From positions 1 to 27,085 of the forward strand of contig NZ_JAKDJE010000039.1 of the NCBI RefSeq assembly GCF_030454045.1: a stretch of 27,085 bases of DNA, written 5' to 3'. A model generated the notes under the pieces. The model ran no database searches. It was not told where the DNA came from and was given only the letters and a program-made list of their open reading frames with translations. The stretch comes from Psychrobacter sp. Lineage in GTDB: Bacteria > Pseudomonadota > Gammaproteobacteria > Pseudomonadales > Moraxellaceae. Position 1 is the first letter of the stretch, and each line of letters begins with the position of its first letter. Of this stretch, positions 8,399 through 16,707 are shown piece by piece. A program made the position numbers and the translations under genes.

Positions 8399-8731
8399 AT
8401 GATACCTGCACGTGTAAAAAATAAGTTCTCTGGTCATCCGCAAAAAATCATGCGCCCGATCAGTATTCGGTTGTCTGAAGAAATGATTGCCCTATTAGAA
8501 ACAACCACCTCAGAATTGGGTTTTAAGCGCATTCAAGGGCTTATCCGTCTTTATATTCGTCAAGGACTCGATCGTGACCATCAAGATTATACGCTCGCTC
8601 ATGACGAAGTATTTATTGAGACGTTACGTAAGCGCGGTGTGAGCCAGCGCATCATCGATGAGGCAATCGTTGTGACCCATAACAACAATATCTCTCACTC
8701 TTTATCTGAATTGCAAGACAGCGATCAATAA
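8399..8731 (+). CDS. Small ribbon-helix-helix-like protein
   Basis: This 110-residue soluble protein is one I cannot name. Residues 18-58 (starting MRPISIRLSEEMIALLETT and continuing through KRIQGLIRLYIRQGLD) fit a ribbon-helix-helix pattern: a short basic beta strand (ISIRLSEE) and two amphipathic helices, as in CopG/Arc-type repressors. The C-terminal 50 residues are helical and polar. There is no partner toxin gene beside it, so a toxin-antitoxin assignment is not supported. The start ATG 8399 has no clear ribosome-binding site, and Met18 (8450) is an alternative. It stands alone between two terminators, so it is probably monocistronic. A DNA-binding role is inferred from pattern only. Confidence 0.65.
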   Translation: MIPARVKNKFSGHPQKIMRPISIRLSEEMIALLETTTSELGFKRIQGLIRLYIRQGLDRDHQDYTLAHDEVFIETLRKRGVSQRIIDEAIVVTHNNNISHSLSELQDSDQ

Positions 8732-9083
8732 TATCTTTCATCAGTCGTATTAATCATAACGATCTGGCTGAGATTGACTGAGACTCTAAAACGTTGTCAC
8801 TATTTTTATCAAAAAGACCAAGTCTGCTCACGCAAGCTTGGTCTTTTTTGTGGCTATTATAAAGATGAGATTGCAATTTATAGATTAGCCTTGCTCTCTG
8901 AACTCTTTTTTGCCTCATACCGACACGCATTTACTCTTTGACCTTATCGTACGTTTGCGACTGTGGTTAGCGATAACTAAACAAAACCTGTTCCCAAACA
9001 CGGTATATTAAGAAAATAGTCGCAATGTTTGGGGTGCATCCTCAATTTCAATATGAGGATGAAAATGTATAAGGAGGGGTACG
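8732..9083. other. Intergenic region with leader structure before the lipoprotein gene
   Basis: Besides the terminator listed separately, this stretch holds three inverted-repeat pairs upstream of the lipoprotein gene. They are TTGCGACT (8955-8962) with AGTCGCAA (9018-9025), CCCAAACA (8993-9000) with TGTTTGGG (9026-9033), and CATCCTCA (9037-9044) with TGAGGATG (9054-9061). The last forms an 8-bp stem and 9-base loop ending ten bases before the ribosome-binding site. No gene is seen. Confidence 0.5.
8811..8849 (+). terminator. Terminator after the ribbon-helix-helix gene
   Basis: The 12-bp stem AAAAAGACCAAG (8811-8822) / CTTGGTCTTTTT (8837-8848) has a 14-base loop and a T-run. It lies about 80 bases after the stop codon and could act on both strands. 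Confidence 0.8.
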
Positions 9084-9816
9084 ATGATGGGGTTACAGCA
9101 GCATTTTTATAAAACGTTGTGTCTGACTATGGCAGTCGCCATGCTAGCGATAGCACCGGGTTGCTCGTCGCCGCAAACGGATCCAGACCAAAAAACCATA
9201 CCGACTGACTCTGATCAATGGCAAAAAAAAACTGGGACAGACTTTTGAGCAATTACCTGCCGACGATCAGCAGCTACTCAGTCGATATATGCTACGCATG
9301 AAGCTTAGCGATGCGTATGAATCGGGCGCCATGCCGCGCACCACTATCAAGCAGGCCCTCATACAACAGCGTGAGTACGAGCGGCTGCATCCTAATAATC
9401 CAACAGGCAAAAAAAGTCCTATTGTGAAAGGTCAAACAGCAAATGCGACGGCACAGACGTATCCTGTCGCTCTCCTACCGATTAAGACCAGTGATAGCGA
9501 TAGCTTAAACCAGGTCAAAATGCAGTTTATGCTATCCAACCATGGAGACGTTGCAATACAAAGTTTTCAAGGCACACTAACCATGAAAGACGCCAACCTG
9601 AAACAAGGCAAAGACTTCAATGTTCATCTCATACAATTTGATCCAGCCATCGAGCCAGAACAATCTGGCAAGATCATCATCGAGAGTAGTATTGAAGACA
9701 TCAATGTCATGCGCGCCATTAAAAACACGAAGGATATGACGATCGAGATTAAAGAAGGCACACTTATATTGGCAGATGATCAAAGCATTGGGTTTGGCAA
9801 TTCACTAGCTAAATAG
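9084..9816 (+). pseudogene. Lipoprotein gene with +1 frameshift in an A9 tract
   Basis: A strong ribosome-binding site (AAGGAGG, 9071-9077) precedes ATG 9084. The first frame encodes a lipoprotein signal peptide, with hydrophobic residues about 12-24, then a lipobox-like APGC with Cys27, and a polar linker. It stops at TGA 9246-9248 after 54 codons. The downstream frame is open to 9816 and continues naturally as KLGQTFEQLPADDQQLLSRY. Removing one A from the nine-A run at 9223-9231 joins the two into one protein of about 243 residues. The second part alone (ATG 9289, 175 residues) has no ribosome-binding site. The mature domain would face the periplasm, and a beta-rich C-terminal half with motif-like repeats of charged residues is visible. 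I do not recognise its function. It may be a real null allele, a phase-variable gene, one rescued by slippage, or a sequencing error. Confidence 0.75.
9223..9231 (+). repeat. Nine-A homopolymer at the frameshift point
   Basis: The nine consecutive A residues lie inside the lipoprotein reading frame. Eight A would keep the frame open and nine close it. Such tracts are prone to replication slippage and to RNA polymerase slippage. Confidence 0.9.
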
Positions 9817-9891
9817 GGGGACTGCGCATCATTTGATCTTTTATGAGGTTTATAGAGCCTGTCGTCCAGTATTTATAAAATACACCATAAA

Positions 9892-9925
9892 AAAAAGCCC
9901 CAATCAGTAATGATTGGGGCTTTTT
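9892..9925. terminator. Bidirectional terminator between lipoprotein gene and tRNA-Ser
   Basis: A 15-bp perfect stem (9892-9906 with 9911-9925; core GCCCCAATCA/TGATTGGGGC) has a four-base GTAA loop. It is flanked by A-run and T-run and so serves both the plus-strand lipoprotein gene and the minus-strand tRNA. Confidence 0.88.
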
Positions 9926-9931
9926 AGCATT

Positions 9932-10022
9932 TGGCGGAGACGGAGAGATTCGAACTCTCGAAGGGCTATGAACCCTTGCCGGTTTTCAAGACCGGTGCAT
10001 TCAACCGCTCTGCCACGTCTCC
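9932..10022 (-). tRNA. tRNA-Ser (TGA)
   Basis: This is a 91-base minus-strand tRNA with the long variable arm typical of serine tRNAs. The acceptor stem GGAGACG pairs with CGTCTCC, then G and encoded CCA (complement at 9932-9934). The anticodon loop reads CTTGAAA, anticodon TGA, which decodes UCN codons. The variable arm GCAAGGGTTCATAGCCCTTC forms its own stem, and the T-arm has GTTCGAATC. Confidence 0.97.
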
Positions 10023-10033
10023 ATTGGTGCATC

Positions 10034-10061
10034 ATTATATAGATATCCTTTTATAATGCAA
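10034..10061 (-). promoter_or_regulatory. Candidate promoter of tRNA-Ser
   Basis: On the minus strand TTGCAT (10056-10061) and TATAAT (10034-10039) are spaced by 16 bases. Transcription would start only about five bases before the mature 5' end, which is short, so this is tentative. Confidence 0.45.
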
Positions 10062-10072
10062 GCCCCTAATCT

Positions 10073-10107
10073 AAAAAAATTCAATTAATTTGCAAATACC
10101 TTTGAAT
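10073..10107 (-). terminator. Possible weak terminator after the GAPDH-family gene
   Basis: On the minus strand ATTCAA (10102-10107) pairs with TTGAAT (10079-10084), followed by a T-run of seven. The stem is only six AT-rich pairs with a 17-base loop, so its strength is doubtful. Confidence 0.3.
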
Positions 10108-10114
10108 CACTGGT

Positions 10115-11263
10115 TTATCGCTTGCTTGAGGCCAGATGCAGGCACATATCGAGCAGTCTGTTGGCATAACCCCATTCATTATCGTACCACGCAAAAACCT
10201 TGTACTGCTCGCCTACTTGCATGAGCTGCTGACCATCTATGATAAGCGACTCAGTTTGATGAATAAAATCACTAGAGACCAACGGCTCATCTGTATAAGC
10301 CATGATGTCACATAAATGCGTCTGACTGGCAGATTGAAGGGCGTCACGGATAATATCAACGCTGACCTCTGGCGTATCAAATACAAAGGTCACATCAATC
10401 GCTGCCACATCGATGGTGGGCACCCGTATTGAATGTCCATTTATCTTCCCCGCCATCGCTGGCAATACCCGCTCCGTCGCAGCAATACTACTCGAGGTCG
10501 TTGGGATAATATTGTAGCCAGAAGCACGCGCCCGTCTGGGATCTCGATGCGCTTGATCGAGCACCGTCTGATCGGCGGTAACCGCATGAATCTCTGTCAT
10601 CATAGCGGACTTGACGCCGAACGCTTTATCCAATGTGTCAATCAGCGGCACCAGTGCTTGCGTGGTACAAGAAACGCTGGAGATAATCGGTAAATCAAGC
10701 ATGAGCGCATCTGTATTGACCCCCATAACGATACAAGCATCCACATCATCGAATGGCGCTGCACCGATGATCACCTGCTGTGCGCCTGCATGGATGTGCA
10801 GCATCGCTTGCTCATATGAGCGAAAGTGACCCGTGCACTCTAGTACCACATCGACCCCTAGCGACTGCCAAGGTAGGTTTTGTGGATTGGGCTCTGAGAG
10901 CATATTGATGCAATAGGTCAGAGTGTTTTTGGTGAGACAGAGCTGAGTTTTATGCTCATTATCGGCCCCGCTCTCGATAATATCAGCACTGACCCCCAAG
11001 CGGCTTAAGCGACCGTGCGTGCTATCAAATTTTAATAAATGCAACAAAATATCTGCTGGTGCCAAGTCATTAATCGCGACGACATGGATTGCACGTCCTA
11101 ATACTTCAAAGCGCTCTAGCAAGGCGCGCAGTACATTGCGCCCGATACGACCAAAACCATTAATAGCCACTCTCAATGGCTGTGAGTGCTCACCAGTGGT
11201 ACGATAGGTCGCCGCTATTGGGTCAGAGGTCAATTGATAAGTGGCGCTAGAAAAATCAGGCAT
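10115..11263 (-). CDS. Glyceraldehyde-3-phosphate dehydrogenase family enzyme (Gap or Epd)
   Basis: This 382-residue NAD-dependent phosphorylating dehydrogenase shows the Rossmann motif INGFGRIGRN at residues 34-43. It also has the adenosine-binding Asp in AINDL (66), nucleophile Cys199 in SVSCTTQ, its partner His226 in TEIHAVTADQ, and the C-terminal YDNEWGY signature. The DTP-like segment NLPWQSLGVDVVLECTGHF is reminiscent of erythrose-4-phosphate dehydrogenase (Epd, pyridoxal phosphate synthesis), whereas the HAVTADQ and PAMAGKINGHSIRVPT parts resemble GAPDH, so I do not choose. Two oddities are visible: about 28 extra residues before the usual N-terminus, and Gln where nearly all members have Asn after the SCTT motif. 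The ATG at 11263 has only a weak ribosome-binding site, so a later non-ATG start is possible. It stands as a single gene between tRNA-Ser and the helicase. Confidence 0.85.
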   Translation of the reverse strand: MPDFSSATYQLTSDPIAATYRTTGEHSQPLRVAINGFGRIGRNVLRALLERFEVLGRAIHVVAINDLAPADILLHLLKFDSTHGRLSRLGVSADIIESGADNEHKTQLCLTKNTLTYCINMLSEPNPQNLPWQSLGVDVVLECTGHFRSYEQAMLHIHAGAQQVIIGAAPFDDVDACIVMGVNTDALMLDLPIISSVSCTTQALVPLIDTLDKAFGVKSAMMTEIHAVTADQTVLDQAHRDPRRARASGYNIIPTTSSSIAATERVLPAMAGKINGHSIRVPTIDVAAIDVTFVFDTPEVSVDIIRDALQSASQTHLCDIMAYTDEPLVSSDFIHQTESLIIDGQQLMQVGEQYKVFAWYDNEWGYANRLLDMCLHLASSKR

Positions 11264-11389
11264 AAAAGATATCGCTATAAAGGGATATAAAGAATGGGCG
11301 TTGTCGCTTTAGACACGCTCTAACAGTTGGTTCAATATTTTTTGTTCAAAAAACCGACAGTATCGTAAAATCTATCTTGTCATAACAAA

Positions 11390-13336
11390 CTATGGCGTGA
11401 TAAAAATCAATGCCAAACGAATGGTGTTGTAGTCAATGCTTTGCTTGAGATGATCGAATATCGGACGCAGTTTGATACTGCCATCATCATTGAAGTCGTT
11501 TGGGTTATTGGCAACTTTGATGGCGACATAAGCGTTGCCAACCGCTGTCATGATCTCATCATCTGGACGCAGATAATCGCAGGCAAGGCTTGGGTCTTGC
11601 GATTTTAGCTCGCCGATGTGGCGCATAATGGTGGACTGTGATAACTGACGCGCTTGTGAGATTTCCGCAATAGTCAAGCTCTCTTCTAATAGCACTCTGG
11701 TTGCAAGCAAAGTGCTCTCTGATTTGTCAGAGACTTGATTGCCTAATTTCTGTTTTTTATCGATTTGCGCTTGTTGCTGTTCGCGGCGCTTTTTTTGCAG
11801 CGCGGCATAGGCGTCAACTACGGATTGACTGAGCGTACCACCTGACTTTAAAACAAACTTCTCATGCGCCTGCTGCATGCTTTCTTCATCCAGCATCGCA
11901 TAGTTGGCATCAGCCTCTTCAGACAGGACCAAAAACCGCTTGTCTGCCCCGCGTGCCAGTGGATCAAGTTGCAAGCTCATGTCATTCATACCCAGTAGCT
12001 GCAATCCTGCCAGCGACTTGAGACGTGATAAGGCCACATAACCTTGTCCCAACTCAAAAGTACGCGATAAATCAATCTCAGCGGCATCGAGGGTCATGCC
12101 CTGCGATTTATGAATGGTGATCGCCCATGCCAGACACAGTGGTACTTGTAAGTAACTTGCTAGCACATCACCCGTTTCATCTTCGATAATCCATTCTTCA
12201 GGCTCAGCGATGACTTCTCGCCCTGAGTTCAATCTGACCACGGGCATTTTTTGTGTTGCCGCTTTCTTCGACTTTGGTTTTTCTTTGTCTTTTTTAGCAG
12301 CGGACTTCTTACCTTTTGCCGTTTTTTCGCCAGCAGCTTCCTCATCAATGCCATCAACGTTATCGCTGCTATCGTCTTCGATTAACGCGTCACTACTTTC
12401 CTTATCCTCTATTTTGACCGCAGCAAATCCAATCAGCTCACCCATCGTTCCGTTGGACACCCCAAGCTCGGCATTGTTTTTGATAAACATGACCTTGGCG
12501 CCCACCTTGAGAACCAACTCGTCTTGAGTACGTACGGTCTTTTTTAAGGTTTCAACCAGCTTACTATCGCCCGTGGTTGTGGCTCCAAAACGCATCATCT
12601 CACCGTCTAACAGTGCCAGCTCCTTGTCATTAATCTTATTGACATTGAGATTGTGCGTGTACAGGCGAGTACGCTTGATATCGACGCTTTGATCGTAAGT
12701 ATTCTCTAAAGCGGCAATTGCCTCAAAGGTCACTTCCTGACGACGGATTTGATTGAGAATATCATCTAAGTCTAAGCCGCCATTTGCCGCTTCGCTAACC
12801 TGTCGATGCTGCTCTGACAGATAGCAAATATGAAATTTGGCATCGAGCCACGCCTCAGACATAAAGGCAAACTTTTCACGATTGCTCTCGCCTTTACTAC
12901 CTATTGGCGGTAACTGAAAAAAATCTCCTGCGACGACGACTTGGATGCCACCAAAGGCTTTGTCGTTTTTGCGAATATGCTTGAGCACTTGGCTGACCAA
13001 GTTGAGCTGCTTGGCATGTAGCATCGATATCTCATCGATGACCAGTACTGCCGTGTCTTTTAATCTGTCTGCCAAAAACTGCTTACGAGATAAATTGGTC
13101 AAATCGCGATCAGACAGCTCATCTTTGATACCAATACCCGACCAACTATGAATCGTTGTGCCGTTCATGTGGGTGGCAGCGATACCGGTACTGGCTGTGA
13201 CTGCAACCGGTACACGGCGAGCGCGCAGATAATCAATGTATTGATTGAGGGTATACGTCTTACCTGAGCCTGCTGAGCCAGTCAAAAAGACGTTTTGACC
13301 TGTTTTTAAGATATCAAGAGCAGAAGATTGACGCAT
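11390..13336 (-). CDS. Pif1-like superfamily 1 DNA helicase
   Basis: This is a 648-residue ATP-dependent 5'-3' helicase of the Pif1/RecD-like group. Walker A is GSAGSGKT (20-27), Walker B is VLVIDE (97-102), motif III is AGDFFQLPP (136-144), motif V is ITIHKSQGMTLD (about 406-417) and motif VI is GQGYVALSRL (430-439). An acidic then Lys-rich low-complexity insert of about 55 residues (309-364) splits the SH3-like region between motifs III and V. The C-terminal 100 residues carry a helix-turn-helix (about 541-585) of the kind appended to RecQ- or YpbB-like proteins. I place the start at ATG 13336, where similarity to Pif1-like proteins begins. The frame extends to ATG 13414, but that adds a hydrophobic stretch that makes no sense in a cytoplasmic helicase. 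Neither start has a good ribosome-binding site. The likely role is genome maintenance. Confidence 0.88.
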   Translation of the reverse strand: MRQSSALDILKTGQNVFLTGSAGSGKTYTLNQYIDYLRARRVPVAVTASTGIAATHMNGTTIHSWSGIGIKDELSDRDLTNLSRKQFLADRLKDTAVLVIDEISMLHAKQLNLVSQVLKHIRKNDKAFGGIQVVVAGDFFQLPPIGSKGESNREKFAFMSEAWLDAKFHICYLSEQHRQVSEAANGGLDLDDILNQIRRQEVTFEAIAALENTYDQSVDIKRTRLYTHNLNVNKINDKELALLDGEMMRFGATTTGDSKLVETLKKTVRTQDELVLKVGAKVMFIKNNAELGVSNGTMGELIGFAAVKIEDKESSDALIEDDSSDNVDGIDEEAAGEKTAKGKKSAAKKDKEKPKSKKAATQKMPVVRLNSGREVIAEPEEWIIEDETGDVLASYLQVPLCLAWAITIHKSQGMTLDAAEIDLSRTFELGQGYVALSRLKSLAGLQLLGMNDMSLQLDPLARGADKRFLVLSEEADANYAMLDEESMQQAHEKFVLKSGGTLSQSVVDAYAALQKKRREQQQAQIDKKQKLGNQVSDKSESTLLATRVLLEESLTIAEISQARQLSQSTIMRHIGELKSQDPSLACDYLRPDDEIMTAVGNAYVAIKVANNPNDFNDDGSIKLRPIFDHLKQSIDYNTIRLALIFITP

Positions 13337-13850
13337 AGATTCAAACCAACTATTAGTATAAAAAGAGAGTAACAACACAGTCATGACAACTGACAAAGTA
13401 GTGCAACGGTTCATACCCGAACGGCAGGGATTTTAAGCTCAAACAATTTAAAACTATCGCTAATATAATTAATAACAATCGTCTATTAATTATGTTTTAT
13501 AGAAGCACTTCATTCTATACACTCATAAAAAACCAATATGTTATCTTTTGACTTATCCAGTAATAAAATCGTTAAAGATATTCTTATTATTACTATACCG
13601 TTAAAGTATTACAGCGATATTATTTTTCACTAAAAAACAAATCTTAAAGTTATATATTCACTCATCATTCATTATAAAATTTTAGTATGATTGTCAGCAA
13701 AAGCTGAGTAGTATGGAACGTGTACAGAGAGCAATTGATGTTAATCAATCACAACATCAACTGATATTGTTTTGCGATAACAGATATTAGGATAGATAAA
13801 ACTGCGCCTGTATTATCCGATAAAACAAACAACACAACAAGGAGTGTTTC
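13337..13850. other. AT-rich divergent promoter region
   Basis: This region of about 510 bases separates the divergent helicase and aldehyde dehydrogenase genes. No gene is seen. An inverted repeat TTGATGTT (13735-13742) / AACATCAA (13753-13760), with a 10-base spacer, lies about 90 bases upstream of the aldehyde dehydrogenase start and may be an operator. I found no sigma-54 -24/-12 pair with correct spacing. Confidence 0.5.
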
Positions 13851-15377
13851 ATGCTGTATGCAAATCCCAATACGGAAGGTAGCCCTGTTCAGTTCCGCGA
13901 AAAATACGATAACTTTATTAATGGTGAGTGGACCGCTCCTATCGATGGAGAGTATTTTGATAACACAAGCCCCATCGATGGTAAAACTATTTGCCAAGTC
14001 GCCCGCTCAAAACCTGCCGATATTGAAAAAGCACTAGATGCCGCACATGCTGCCAAAGATGCTTGGGGCAAGACCAGTGTTACTGAACGTGCCAACTTGT
14101 TACTCAAAATTGCTGACAGCATGGAAGCCAACCTAGAAGCGATTGCGATTGCCGAATGTTACGAAAATGGCAAACCTGTTCGTGAGACACTCGCAGCCGA
14201 CATCCCTCTAGCCATTGATCACTTCCGTTATTTTGCCAGCGCCATTCGCGCACAAGAAGGCGGTATCAGTCAGATTGACGAAGACACTGTGGCTTATCAT
14301 TTTCATGAGCCACTTGGTGTCGTCGGTCAAATCATTCCTTGGAACTTTCCTATCCTAATGGCCGTTTGGAAGCTAGCACCTGCCCTTGCTGCTGGTAACT
14401 GTGTCGTTCTAAAGCCAGCCGAACAAACGCCAGTTTCTATTTTGTTCCTGTTAGAGACCATCGGCATCGCTGATATCTTGCCAAAGGGCGTGCTAAACAT
14501 CGTCAACGGCTTTGGGGTCGAAGCAGGTAAACCACTTGCGTCAAATCCGCGCATCAATAAAGTTGCCTTTACAGGTGAGACCACGACTGGCCGCCTCATT
14601 ATGCAGTACGCGAGCGAAAACATCATTCCAGTGACGTTAGAGCTTGGTGGCAAAAGCCCTAACATCTTCTTTGCCGATGTTATGGATGAGGACGATGACT
14701 TCTTGGACAAAGCGGTCGAAGGTCTAGTGATGTTCGCGCTGAACCAAGGTGAAATCTGCACCTGTCCATCGCGGGCACTCGTTCATGAGAGCATCTATGA
14801 TGAGTTCATCAAACGCTGTATCGCCCGTGTCGAGGCCATCAAAATGGGCAACCCACTCGATACCGACACCATGATTGGCGCGCAAGCCAGCTCAGACCAA
14901 CTAGAGAAAATTTTATCTTATCTCGACATCGGTAAAAAAGAAGGCGCAAAAGTGCTCGTCGGCGGCGAACAAGCCAAACACGATGGCGACTTGACAGACG
15001 GTTACTACGTCAAACCAACGATCTTTGAGGGCACCAACGACATGCGCGTGTTCCAAGAAGAGATCTTTGGACCTGTCCTTGCCGTGACTACTTTTAAAGA
15101 CGATGACGAAGCCATGCAGATTGCCAATGACACCTTGTATGGTTTAGGCGCTGGTGTATGGACCCGTAGTGTACACAAGGCATATCGCTTCGGACGTGGT
15201 ATCCAAGCAGGCCGCGTATGGACCAACTGCTATCATATTTATCCATCACATTCGGCGTTCGGTGGTTACAAACAATCTGGTATCGGACGTGAAAACCATT
15301 TAATGATGCTCGACCACTATCAGCAAACCAAAAACATGCTGGTGTCGTACAGTCAGAAAAAAATGGGCTTCTTCTAA
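13851..15377 (+). CDS. ExaC/AcoD-type acetaldehyde dehydrogenase
   Basis: This 508-residue NAD-dependent aldehyde dehydrogenase oxidises acetaldehyde or similar short aldehydes to the acid. The family residues visible are IIPWNFP (161-167), general-base Glu264 in LELGGKSP, and nucleophile Cys303 in NQGEICTCPSR. The GEICTCPSR context with a second Cys two residues later is typical of the ExaC/AcoD/AldB group rather than BetB. The ribosome-binding site AAGGAG is eight bases before ATG 13851. Together with the downstream zinc alcohol dehydrogenase and DUF779 gene it forms an alcohol-to-acid oxidation set. Gaps of about 200 bases suggest that the three genes may not share one transcript. Confidence 0.92.
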   Translation: MLYANPNTEGSPVQFREKYDNFINGEWTAPIDGEYFDNTSPIDGKTICQVARSKPADIEKALDAAHAAKDAWGKTSVTERANLLLKIADSMEANLEAIAIAECYENGKPVRETLAADIPLAIDHFRYFASAIRAQEGGISQIDEDTVAYHFHEPLGVVGQIIPWNFPILMAVWKLAPALAAGNCVVLKPAEQTPVSILFLLETIGIADILPKGVLNIVNGFGVEAGKPLASNPRINKVAFTGETTTGRLIMQYASENIIPVTLELGGKSPNIFFADVMDEDDDFLDKAVEGLVMFALNQGEICTCPSRALVHESIYDEFIKRCIARVEAIKMGNPLDTDTMIGAQASSDQLEKILSYLDIGKKEGAKVLVGGEQAKHDGDLTDGYYVKPTIFEGTNDMRVFQEEIFGPVLAVTTFKDDDEAMQIANDTLYGLGAGVWTRSVHKAYRFGRGIQAGRVWTNCYHIYPSHSAFGGYKQSGIGRENHLMMLDHYQQTKNMLVSYSQKKMGFF

Positions 15378-15396
15378 ACCATCATTTCTAATCATG

Positions 15397-15430
15397 GAGC
15401 GGGTTATCACAAGTGTTACATAGCCCGCTC
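15397..15430 (+). other. Hairpin after the aldehyde dehydrogenase gene
   Basis: A 10-bp GC-rich stem (GAGCGGGTTA 15397-15406 with TAGCCCGCTC 15421-15430, one G-T pair) has a 14-base loop. No T-run follows, so it is not a classical terminator. It may stabilise the 3' end or modulate read-through to the alcohol dehydrogenase gene. Confidence 0.5.
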
Positions 15431-15613
15431 GCTACAACGATCTAAATAAAAAACTGAGACGAATTTTTATATCCTCTAATGCGCTTAGGTGCACAGCAGG
15501 AAAAATTTGTAGCAGTCTTGCGTTCAAAATAAGGTGTTTGCATATTTTGAATGCAATATCGCAACAACTTTTTATATCAACATTTATCAATCACCCATAA
15601 AAGAGAGCTTATT

Positions 15614-16642
15614 ATGACTAACAAAATGAAAGCCGCTGTATTACATGAGTTCGGTCAAGACTTAAAAATCGAAGAAGTCGACATTCCAACCGCAGGTGCT
15701 GGGCAAATAGTTGTCAAAATGCACGCCTCAGGCGTCTGTCATACTGATTTGCATGCGGTTGAGGGGGACTGGCCTGTTAAGCCAAGCCCACCATTTATCC
15801 CAGGCCATGAAGGTGTTGGCGTGATCACGGCGGTCGGTGACGGCGTAACTCATCTCAAAGCAGGTGACCGCGTTGGTGTGCCATGGCTATACTCTGCTTG
15901 TGGTCACTGTACGCATTGCTTGGGTGGCTGGGAAACCTTATGTAAAAAGCAAGAAAACTCTGGTTACTCAGTGAACGGTAGCTTTGCAGAATACGTCCTT
16001 GCAGATGCCGACTATGTTGGCATTATTCCTGAGAGTGTCGACTCCATTGAGATTGCCCCTGTTTTATGTGCGGGCGTCACGGTATATAAAGGACTTAAAA
16101 TGACCGACACCAAGCCAGGCGACTGGGTTGTTATTTCAGGTATCGGCGGCCTTGGTCACATGGCTGTACAATATGCCATTGCCATGGGGCTCAATGTTGC
16201 TGCTGTTGATATTGATGACGAAAAACTTGAATTCGCCAAAAAGCTGGGGGCAACAGTGACGGTAAATGCCAAAAATACAGACCCAGGCGAGTTGCTACAA
16301 GAAAAAATCGGTGGCGCTCATGGCGTGTTAGTCACTGCAGTATCATCAAAAGCTTTTGATCAAGCCTTAAGCATGTTACGTCGCGGTGGTACTTTAGTAT
16401 GTAACGGACTCCCCACTGGCGACTTCCCTGTGTCAATCTTTGATACTGTACTCAATGGTATCACCATACGCGGCTCTATCGTTGGCACACGTCTTGACTT
16501 ACAAGAGTCGCTAGATATGGCTGCGGCTGGCAAAGTCAAAGCGACCGTCAAAGCTGAGCCGTTAGAGAACATCAATGATATTTTTGAGCGGATGCGTAAT
16601 GGCAAAATCGAAGGTCGTATCGTCATCGACTATAATCAATAA
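15614..16642 (+). CDS. adhP: Zinc-dependent alcohol dehydrogenase, AdhP type
   Basis: This 342-residue medium-chain dehydrogenase oxidises ethanol and other primary alcohols with NAD. The catalytic zinc ligands are Cys42 (GVCHTDLH), His65-Glu66 (PGHEGVG) and Cys152 (LCAGVTVYKG). The structural zinc ligands are Cys96, Cys99, Cys102 and Cys110. The Rossmann motif GIGGLGH begins at 176. Length and motifs match bacterial AdhP (336 residues in E. coli). I place the start at ATG 15614, which follows an AGAGAG ribosome-binding site. The frame runs back to 15551, but those 21 residues are not part of the family. It follows the acetaldehyde dehydrogenase gene by 236 bases, and the two together would convert ethanol to acetate. 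Confidence 0.93.
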   Translation: MTNKMKAAVLHEFGQDLKIEEVDIPTAGAGQIVVKMHASGVCHTDLHAVEGDWPVKPSPPFIPGHEGVGVITAVGDGVTHLKAGDRVGVPWLYSACGHCTHCLGGWETLCKKQENSGYSVNGSFAEYVLADADYVGIIPESVDSIEIAPVLCAGVTVYKGLKMTDTKPGDWVVISGIGGLGHMAVQYAIAMGLNVAAVDIDDEKLEFAKKLGATVTVNAKNTDPGELLQEKIGGAHGVLVTAVSSKAFDQALSMLRRGGTLVCNGLPTGDFPVSIFDTVLNGITIRGSIVGTRLDLQESLDMAAAGKVKATVKAEPLENINDIFERMRNGKIEGRIVIDYNQ

Positions 16643-16707
16643 CGGATAGTAAAATGACAGTGTTATAAGCTTATTACGTAGTTATTCCAACTGTCAATTA
16701 TCAGCCG

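Noticed and set aside
8399..8731. Toxin-antitoxin pair
   Set aside because: Only one small gene is present, and both flanks are terminators, with no toxin-like frame beside it.
13337..13414. Upstream extension of the helicase with a hydrophobic N-terminal segment
   Set aside because: It would put a signal-like segment on a cytoplasmic helicase, and no ribosome-binding site supports the upstream start.
13690..13740. Sigma-54 promoter upstream of the aldehyde dehydrogenase gene
   Set aside because: The GG and GC dinucleotides found there are 14 bases apart instead of the required 10.
15551..15613. Upstream extension of adhP
   Set aside because: The 21 extra residues are foreign to the family, and a ribosome-binding site precedes the ATG at 15614.
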